Assembly: GCA_022577435.1 (NCBI GenBank) | Contig: JAKOON010000043.1 | Span: forward strand, 571,001-635,000 | Direction of reading: 5' to 3' | Origin: Embiotoca jacksoni | Lineage: Eukaryota; Chordata; Actinopteri; Embiotocidae | DNA length: 64,000 bases | In this document: in pieces, positions 56,440 to 64,000 of the stretch | How the letters are laid out: each line of letters starts with the position of its first letter | Position numbering within the stretch: the stretch's first letter is position 1 | Translations under genes and position numbers: made by a program | Notes under the pieces: model-generated | What the model saw: only the letters and a program-made list of their open reading frames with translations | Told to the model about the DNA's origin: nothing | The model's database searches: none

Positions 56440-58710
56440 CCAGGCTGTTGTTGCCAGGCTGTTGTTATCAGGCTGTTGTTATCAGGCTGTTGTTATCAGG
56501 CTGTTGGTCCACCAGGCTGTTGTTGCTAGGCTGTTGTTACCAGGCTGTTGTTGCCAGGCTGTTGTTATCAGGCTGTTGGTCCACCAGGCTGTTGTTGCTA
56601 GGCTGTTGTTACCAGGCTGTTGTTACCAGGCTGTTGTTATCAGGCTGTTGTTACCAGGCTGTTGTTGCCAGGCTGTTGGTCCACCAGGCTGTTGTTACCA
56701 GGCTGTTTTTGCCAGGCTGTTGTTACCAGGCTGTTGTTGCTAGCCTGTTGTTACCAGGCTGTTGTTATCAGGCTGTTGTTACCAGGCAGTTGTTACCAGG
56801 CTGTTGTTACCAGGCTGTTGTTACCAGGCTGTTGTTGCCAGGCTGTTGTTACCAGGCTGTTGGTCCACCAAGCTGTTGTTGCCAGGCTGTTGTTACCAGG
56901 CTGTTGTTACCAGGCTGTTGTTGCCAGGCTGTTGGTCCACCAGGCTGTTGTTGCCAGGCTGTTGTTACCAGGCTGTTGTTACCAGGCTGTTGGTCCACCA
57001 GGCTGTTGTTACCAGGCTGTTTTTGCCAGGCTGTTGTTACCAGGCTGTTGTTGCTAGGCTGTTGTTACCAGGCTGTTGTTATCAGGCTGTTGTTACCAGG
57101 CAGTTGTTACCAGGCTGTTGTTACCAGGCTGTTGTTACCAGGCTGTTGTTGCCAGGCTGTTGTTACCAGGCTGTTGGTCCACCAAGCTGTTGTTGCCAGG
57201 CTGTTGTTACCAGGCTGTTGTTACCAGGCTGTTGTTGCCAGGCTGTTGGTCCACCAGGCTGTTGTTGCCAGGCTGTTGTTACCAGGCTGTTGTTACCAGG
57301 CTGTTGGTCCACCAGGCTGTTGTTACCAGGCTGTTTTTGCCAGGCTGTTGTTACCAGGCTGTTGTTGCTAGGCTGTTGTTACCAGGCTGTTGTTATCAGG
57401 CTGTTGTTACCAGGCTGTTGTTGCCAGGCTGTTGTTACCAGGCTGTTGTTACCAGGCTGTTGGTCCACCAAGCTGTTGTTGCCAGGCTGTTGTTACCAGG
57501 CTGTTGTTACCAGGCTGTTGTTGCCAGGCTGTTGTTACCAGGCTATTGTTAGCAGACTGTTGTTACCAGGCTGTTGTTACCAGGCTGTTGTTACCAGGCT
57601 GTTGTTACCAGGCTGTTGTTGCCAGGCTGTTGTTATCAGGCTATTGTTAGCAGACTGTTGTTACCAGGCTGTTGTTACCAGGCTGTTGTTGCCAGGCTGT
57701 TGTTACCAGGCTGTTGGTCCACCAAGCTGTTGTTGCCAGGCTGTTGTTACCAGGCTGTTGTTGCCAGGCTGTTGTTACCAGGCTATTGTTAGCAGACTGT
57801 TGTTACCAGGCTGTTGCTACCAGGCTGTTGTTACCAGGCTGTTGTTGCCAGGCTGTTGTTATCAGGCTGTTGTTATCAGGTTGTTGTTACCAGGCTGTTG
57901 TTACCAGGCTGTTGTTATCAGGCTGTTGTTATCAGGTTGTTGTTACCAGGCTGTTGTTATCAGGCTGTTGTTACCAGGCTGTTGTTACCAGACTGTTGTT
58001 ACCAGGCTGTTGTTGCCAGGCTGTTGTTATCAGGCTGATGTTGCCAGGCTGTTGTTACCAGGCTGTTGTTGCCAGGCTGTTGTTACCAGACTGTTGTTGC
58101 CAGGCTATTGTTACCAGGCTGTTGTTACCAGGCTGTTGTTGCCAGGCTGTTGTTACTAGACTGTTGTTGCCAGGCTGTTGTTATCAGGCTGTTGTTGCCA
58201 GGCTGTTGTTATCAAGCTGTTGTTACCAGGCTGTTGTTATCAGGCTGTTGTTGTCAGGCTGTTGTTGCCAGGCTGTTGTTATCAGGCTGTTGTTACCAGG
58301 CTGTTGTTATCAGGCTGTTGTTGCCAGGCTGTTGTTACCAGGCTGTTGTTATCAGGCTGTTGTTATCAGGCTGTTGTTACCAGGCTGTTGTTGCCAGGCT
58401 GTTGTTATCAGGCTGTTGTTACCAGGCTGTTGTTACCAGGCTGTTGTTACCAGGCTGCTGTTACCAGGCTGTTGTTACCAGGCTGTTGTTACCAGGCTGT
58501 TGTTATCAGGCTGTTGTTACCAGGCTGTTGTTACCAGGCTGTTGTTGCCAGGCTGTTGTTACCAGGCTGTTGTTACCAGGCTGTTGTTACCAGGCTGTTG
58601 TTACCAGGCTGTTGTTGCCAGGCTGTTGTTACCAGGCTGTTGTTACCAGGCTGTTGTTATCAGGCTGTTGTTACCAGGCTGTTGTTACCAGGCTGTTGTT
58701 GCCAGGCTTT
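56440..58710 (+). repeat. 14-bp minisatellite, about 160 units, with 314-bp higher-order repeat
   Basis: The unit is ACCAGGCTGTTGTT with variants GCCAGG, ATCAGG and a longer GGTCCACCAGG form. Three units make 42 bases, so every frame reads a 14-residue periodic peptide; the long open frames are not genes. The marker GGCTGTTTTTGCC occurs at 56701, 57015 and 57329, showing a 314-bp higher-order unit repeated three times. On the - strand the unit reads AACAACAGCCTGGT. Confidence 0.96.
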
Positions 58711-58945
58711 CAGATTTCTTTGCTGTTTTTACAGTCTGGAAACTGTGTTCACATATTGGAACCTGTGAATGACGGATCGATCAGCATCTTTTTCCAAATG
58801 TAGTTGTGGTGGTGGAATTTCTTAGCACATATGGTGATCCATGCCGATTGGTTGAAGGCTGCTCCAATAGGTTGAGCCGAGGTCTACGCCTGGAGGATGC
58901 AACGACTGGAAAGAATTCTCTACAGAGAGCAGCCAGACCCATAAA
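58711..58945. other. Unassigned sequence downstream of lmo4
   Basis: Lies beyond the likely end of the lmo4 transcript. Nothing recognised. Confidence 0.35.
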
Positions 58946-59728
58946 TTTAATTTGGTAAAACCAGGCTAAGTCTCTGGCGTCGAGGTAATTAAAGGCTCTT
59001 GCCCCTTTTTGGGAATTTGTGGCACACAGTTATAGCGAATAAAAGAGGGAAGAAAAAAGTGTGGTTCCGTTAAGTCTTCAAATTCAGCATGAAAAAACTC
59101 ATTGTTGGTGTGTGGGTGGGAGGAACGTTCCCACCACACGGCGACCATCACTTCTCCTAACACGCTGACTAACATGTCTGTTGAATCATATCTAAGTATT
59201 GGTATAACTTTGCTTTTGTTCACTTGTCTCTTTGTGTCTGGAAGGAAAACACCCAGCAGCTGAAATCACAACCCAAAAGATCCCAAAAATTTTACTCAAA
59301 CCCAAAAAATTTCAAAGCTAATGTGTGTCTGTGTGGTTTTTGCAGTTCACCTCCAGCGGTTGTCCCTTTGCTTTTCATGTTCCCTCCTCATTCAACATCC
59401 GCTGTAACTGGCTGGATGAAGGCAATAGATGACAAATGGGATAATTCCATGACAGGTATCTTCCTTCAGCCATGCTGATGTGAATCAGTAATGTTGCCAC
59501 AGCTGTATAAATAAATTCCAATAGTCCTCAGAGAGTTCGTCCCTCCAACGGAGCACTGGACGGATTCTTCTCCTCTCGTTCATCTCAGAGAAGCCAGTTT
59601 CTGTAACAGGAACGAAGACATCCAGACTGAACGGAGGGAGGTCAGCCGGTGGAAAAGGAGGAGGGTGCAGAAGAGACAGAAGAGGAAGGTGGGGGAGAAG
59701 GCACACATCTGGTTGTCCATCCTCTTCC
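58946..59728 (-). other. lmo4: lmo4 3' UTR (extent uncertain)
   Basis: This is non-coding sequence after the lmo4 stop at 59729. The only polyadenylation-like hexamer I noticed on the - strand is ATTAAA at 58951-58946. The true end could be nearer or farther. Confidence 0.35.
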
Positions 59729-60051
59729 TCAGCAGACCTGCAAACAGTGAAGAGAGGAAAATAAAACCAGGAAGTAAGCAAGACATGTTAACATTATGAA
59801 ATATCTTCATTCAATTACAGCTGCCTGAACTAGTTTAAACAAATCAAATTTTTATAGTTGTCTCAGTCAGCCCTAACAAACCCTTCCCATTATCCAGGTC
59901 CTGAACTGCCCCCTTATTCAAATGAAGGCTGATTGTATTCCCATATTAATGGTGATTATTGTTATATCATTAAAATAGCATGTCATTAAATGTAAAATAA
60001 TAATATTTGAACTGCCCAGTTAAATCAAATCTGTTCACATAGAGATAAAAA

Positions 60052-60082
<31 letters not shown>

Positions 60083-63000
60083 CGATTTATAAGCGTTAAA
60101 CAAATGCAAACTATTTACTTGGGAAATAAAATGGTCAGTTTTAGTAATTTGGGTGAATTAGTCATTTAAACAGCCCAGAAGGGGCTGCTGTGTATTTGAG
60201 GGGGAAAAGTTTACTTATGTGAAGCCAGAAGTCCAACAACACAAAAAAGAAATAATAACTTATCAAACTACAGCAACTCACGGAGGAATGAATTGTGTTT
60301 TCGCTGTTACTTGACTAACTGTTGCCATATTTTGTTTAAATCATGCATAGTTATCTCCTCTCCTCCCCTCTTCTCTTTGTATGTATGCTGTGTTACCTTC
60401 TGGTCGGGCAGAATGCCGTTGGTCTGCAGTGGAGTGGAGTGTCCGGTGAGCAGACCTCCTCCTGGCCGGTCATGTTCACAGAAGATCGTCCCATTGATGT
60501 AGTGGAAGCGATCTCCAGGGACCAGTCGGTTCCTGCAGGTCGCACAGGTGAAACACTACAAACCAAGAGGAACAGTCTCAACCAGGTGAAACACTACAAA
60601 CCAAGAGGAACAGTCTCCACCAGGTGAAACACTACAAACCAAGAGGAACAGTCTCAACCAGGTGAAACACTACAAACCAAGAGGAACAGTCTCAACCAGG
60701 TGAAACACTACAAACCAAGAGGAACAGTCTCAACCAGGTGAAACACTACAAACCAAGAGGAACAGTCTCAACCAGGTGAAACACAACAAACCAAGAGGAA
60801 CAGTCTCAACCAGGTGAAACACTACAAACCAAGAGGAACAGTCTCAACCAGGTGAAACACTACAAACTAAGAGGAACAGTCTCCACCAGGTGAAACACTA
60901 CAAACCAAGAGGAACAGTCTCAACCAGGTGAAACACTACAAACCAAGAGGAACAGTCTCCACCAGGTGAAACACTACAAACCAAGAGGAACAGTCTCCAC
61001 CAGGTGAAACACTACAAACCAAGAGGAACAGTCTCCACCAGGTGAAACACTACAAACCAAGAGGAACAGTCTCAACCAGGTGAAACACTACAAACCAAGA
61101 GGAACAGTCTCAACCAGGTGAAACACTACAAACTAAGAGGAACAGTCTCCACCAGGTGAAACACTACAAACCAAGAGGAACAGTCTCAAACAGGTGAAAC
61201 ACTACAAACCAAGAGGAACAGTCTCAACCAGGCGAAACACTACAAACCAAGAGGAACAGTCTCAACCAGGCGAAACACTACAAACCAAGAGGAACAGTCT
61301 CAACCAGGTGAAACACTACAAACCAAGAGGAACAGTCTCCACCAGGTGAAACACTACAAACCAAGAGGAACAGTCTCCACCAGGTGAAACACTACAAACC
61401 AAGAGGAACAGTCTCCACCAGGTGAAACACTACAAACCAAGAGGAACAGTCTCCACCAGGTGAAACACTACAAACCAAGAGGAACAGTCTCCACCAGGTG
61501 AAACACTACAAACCAAGAGGAACAGTCTCCACCAGGTGAAACACTACAAACCAAGAGGAACAGTCTCCACCAGGTGAAACACTACAAACCAAGAGGAACA
61601 GTCTCAAACAGGTGAAACACTACAAACCAAGAGGAACAGTCTCAACCAGGTGAAACACTACAAACCAAGAGGAACAGTCTCAACCAGGTGAAACACTACA
61701 AACCAAGAGGAACAGTCTCCACCAGGTGAAACACTACAAACCAAGAGGAACAGTCTCAACCAGGTGAAACACAGGCCGTGCTGTCACTTTTCATGTAAGC
61801 ACATCACAAGCAGATAGATTATTATTTTCCCCACAATGACGGTGGAGGCAGCCCTTCTGATTATATATATTATGTAGTATAATATGAACAAAGCCTTTAC
61901 GAGACCTTTGAAGTTGAAGTCGATTGACCTGCTGTAGCTGCAGTCCAACCTTCCTCATGGTCGGCATGGATTCCAGGTGCTCTTGTGTGCATAATCAAAA
62001 GCATCAAGAGCGATTGCGACAGAGTCTTTGCATTAAAGAGACACGACTTCACATGTTTGTCATTTAAAGTTCGCTGTGAAGGCTGAAGCCGTGGTCTCCT
62101 GCCACACTGGAGACTGGAATTACCAGTGAAATTTCCAAGTTTTGAAGTCGGGGGAACATTTGTGTTGGGGAAGTGATCAGAAGTCTGTGAAAGTGGGACA
62201 ACCCGATGGAACTGGTGCAGCATGCATTCCTTCTGCAGCGCTCGGTGACCCGTGGGGCTCAAAGATGTACTGCAAGGCCTCCAGACCACAACTTTTCAAT
62301 GTGCTGTCAGCATCATGGTATGAAAATATTCAGGATTCAGGTTGGTCGGGTTGAAAAGTGAACGAGCAGCATTTTGACTAACTTATAAATAACTTGGAGA
62401 AACTTTGCAGGTTGGGTGTTAATGTGTATTTTACCAGGTTCTCTTATGAAGTCAGGTGTCTGCTTCCTCCTCTTCACCTCCCTCCTCCATCTGAACCTGC
62501 TTCCTCCTCTTCACCTCCCTCCTCCATCTTAACCTGCTTCCTCCCCTTCACCTCCCTCCTCCATCTTAACCTGCTTCCTCCCCTTCACCTCCCTCCTCCA
62601 TCTCAACCTGCTTCCTCCTCTTCACCTCCCTCCTCCATCTCAACCTGCTTCCTCCTCTTCACCTCCCTCCTCCATCTGAACCTGCTTCCTCCCCTTCACC
62701 TCCCTCCTCCATCTTAACCTGCTTCCTCCCCTTCACCTCCCTCCTCCATCTTAACCTGCTTCCTCCCCTTCACCTCCCTCCTCCATCTCAACCTGCTTCC
62801 TCCTCTTCACCTCCCTCCTCCATCTCAACCTGCTTTCTCCCCTTCACCTCCCTCCTCCATCTCAACCTGCTTCCTCCCCTTCACCTCCCTCCTCCATCTG
62901 AACCTGCTTCCTCCCGTTCACCTCCCTCCTCCATCTGAACCTGCTTCCTCCTCTTCACATCCCTCCTCCATCTGAACCTGCTTCCTCCTCCATCTGAACC

Positions 63001-63569
63001 TGCTTCCTCCTCTTCACCTCCCTCCTCCATCTCAACCTGCTTCCTCCTCTTCACCTCCCTCCTCCATCTGAACCTGCTTCCTCCTGTTCACCTCCCTCCT
63101 CCATCTGAACCTGCTTCCTCCTCTTCACCTCCCTCCTTCATCTCCACTGCATCTGTTTCTTTATTTCTAAGCTCTTTAGACTGTCGCCTACCAACGAGAT
63201 GCCTGAAACCAGCTCGACGACGAGGTCACGTACATGAGATCAAAGACAAAACTAGACTATAGTTCATTAATATGCATCTTCACCAACGACTGCCGTACAG
63301 TGGATCGCCCTCAGGGTTCGAATCTGTCCAGATGATGGACGGACTTTTGACTCTTCTCGGGTCCTCAGGTATTTACTGTATCGAGTGATGGTCGGTGGTG
63401 AGTATGCTGATATCGTCATGACGATGTGGTAATGTCAAAGTTGGGAGTGTGATTACATAATCGCACACTCACCTTGAGGTGGTAAACGTTGCCTTGTGCT
63501 CGCATCACCATCTCACTGGCAGGGATGGACTGTCCACATGCACTGCAGGCTCCGCTGTGTCCAAACAGT
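59729..63569 (-). CDS. lmo4: LIM-only protein 4, last three coding exons (partial)
   Basis: LMO4 is a nuclear adaptor made of two LIM zinc-binding domains that bridges LDB1/CLIM and DNA-binding factors in development. Exon 63569-63473 (97 bp; acceptor CAG, donor GTGAGT) reads LFGHSGACSACGQSIPASEM and continues to GNVYHLK. Exon 60555-60397 (159 bp; donor GTAACA) reads CFTCATCRNRLVPGDRF, then HYINGTIFCEHDRPG and ends ILPDQK. The final exon starts at 59737 after TTTGCAG and gives Val-Cys-stop (GTC TGC TGA). Together they supply LIM2: zinc ligands CxxC, HxxC, CxxC, CxxD, with the fourth ligand (Cys) encoded by the first codon of exon 60555. The match to vertebrate LMO4, including the C-terminal DQKVC, is nearly exact. 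LIM1 lies beyond 64000. Introns are 2917 bp and 659 bp. Paralogue a or b is not decided. Confidence 0.97.
60546..61774 (-). repeat. 38-bp minisatellite containing the lmo4 3' splice site, about 32 units
   Basis: On the coding strand each unit is TGTTTCACCTGGTTGAGACT GTTCCTCTTGGTTTGTAG. The last unit ends at the true acceptor TTTGTAG (60556-60557 give AG), and the exon itself begins TGTTTCACCTG. So every unit carries a copy of the pyrimidine tract, the AG and the first 11 exon bases. Variation is mostly at one trinucleotide (CAACCA, CCACCA, CAAACA on the + strand). One unit near 60781-60790 has ACAACAAACC and so lacks the AG. Confidence 0.95.
61775..62461 (-). other. lmo4: lmo4 intron sequence without recognised features
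   Basis: Unique sequence inside the 2.9-kb intron, between two minisatellites. No exon or repeat recognised. Confidence 0.5.
62462..63145 (+). repeat. 37-bp minisatellite in the lmo4 intron, about 18 units
   Basis: The unit on the + strand is CTTCCTCCYCTTCACCTCCC TCCTCCATCTBAACCTG. It is a pure pyrimidine-rich strand; on the lmo4 coding strand it is purine-rich (GGAGGAGGGAGGTGAA). One unit is deleted near 62980. Homopurine-homopyrimidine tracts of this kind can form triplex DNA (general knowledge). Confidence 0.94.
63146..63472 (-). other. lmo4: lmo4 intron, 5' part
   Basis: Unique intronic sequence next to the donor site GTGAGT (63472-63467). Nothing else recognised. Confidence 0.5.
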
Positions 63570-64000
63570 CTGCACATAAAAACACACGTTACTTCAACCA
63601 CGTTTCAACCAGTAGAACTCACACTTACACTCGGATGCCTGGAGTTGTAAAATCCCGCCTCTGAAAGCATCAAGTATTGTTCTGGCATCTGATGAACTGT
63701 TAAACTCTTGGATCTGTTACTCAAACCAGGATATCTCAGTATTTCACCTGAAATAACTCTTCAGCATCAACGCAGCTCTCCTGTAGGAACACGGTGAAGT
63801 GATGTTTTCAGTCTGAACGTGTCACTCTGCCTTAAATACACACACGAGCTATTAATACTCAGCACAAAGAAGAAAACACATAATGTGCAGGATTCGTTCT
63901 GGTACGTTCACAACCGTACGTCACTGATCACGTTTGGATGTTTTTGAAACCCACCATGTTTACATTCCCTTTAGATCTAATGTGACGGGCCGTTCTCCAA
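63570..64000 (-). other. lmo4: lmo4 upstream intron (partial)
   Basis: Intronic sequence ending in the acceptor TTTTTATGTGCAG (63582-63570). The exon encoding LIM1 is not visible before the window ends. Confidence 0.6.

Noticed and set aside
56354..58803. Open frames up to 465 codons with periodic LLLPGCCYQAVV
   Set aside because: A 14-bp repeat gives a 14-residue period in every frame; non-coding minisatellite.
60546..61774. CRISPR-like regular array
   Set aside because: Units are contiguous 38-mers with no unique spacers, in a vertebrate intron. It is a minisatellite.

Overview
The window reads as teleost fish genomic DNA. It has compact spliced genes with short introns, and dense teleost-type transposons: Rex1-like and L2-like LINEs, Tc1 elements, a sushi-type Ty3/gypsy chromovirus and a tRNA-headed SINE. 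It also has long CA-type microsatellites. There is no bacterial or organellar signal. All family names come from motif recognition and memory of such families, because no search could be run.

Only two host genes are supported, one at each end. At the left edge, on the + strand, are the last two coding exons of cdk9 (P-TEFb kinase, 394-987). At the right edge, on the - strand, are the last three coding exons of lmo4 (LIM-only transcription co-regulator, 63569 down to 59729); its first exons lie beyond 64000. About 58 kb between them is repeats plus unannotated sequence. Some stretches rich in TAATTA/CAATTA motifs look like the conserved non-coding elements expected near a developmental regulator such as lmo4, but this is inference.

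Layout: 1-1420 cdk9; 1713-4386 Rex1-like LINE copy A; 4575-5335 LINE 3' end with a 37-bp VNTR; 5909-6056 Tc1 relic; 8367-8607 SINE-type repeat relic; 8700-23465 a dispersed teleost repeat whose internal CA-rich tract has grown to about 11 kb, itself split by Rex1-like LINE copy B (19749-22865); 23728-29740 a complete chromovirus with apparently identical 812-bp LTRs, intact gag and pol, and a 5-bp target duplication; 29812-30424 older transposon debris; 32981-33535 a minus-strand LINE 3' end with the 37-bp VNTR; 35817-37449 an intact Tc1 transposon; 39509-40560 an L2-like relic with a nested insertion; 42254-43770 the 5' LTR and leader of a second sushi-type element; 45976-47703 and 53111-54475 decayed Tc1-class copies, the first carrying a nested SINE; 56440-58710 a 14-bp minisatellite; 59729-63569 lmo4, with two minisatellites in one intron.

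The most striking observations are these. (1) The 38-bp minisatellite abutting the lmo4 LIM2 exon repeats the exon's own 3' splice site about 32 times. (2) The giant CA-rich array contains a roughly 4.4-kb tandem segmental duplication. (3) The chromovirus has a textbook -1 frameshift cassette and a self-priming arrangement, and the self-priming logic is seen again in the second LTR element. (4) The Tc1 element has a complete transposase and near-identical inverted repeats.
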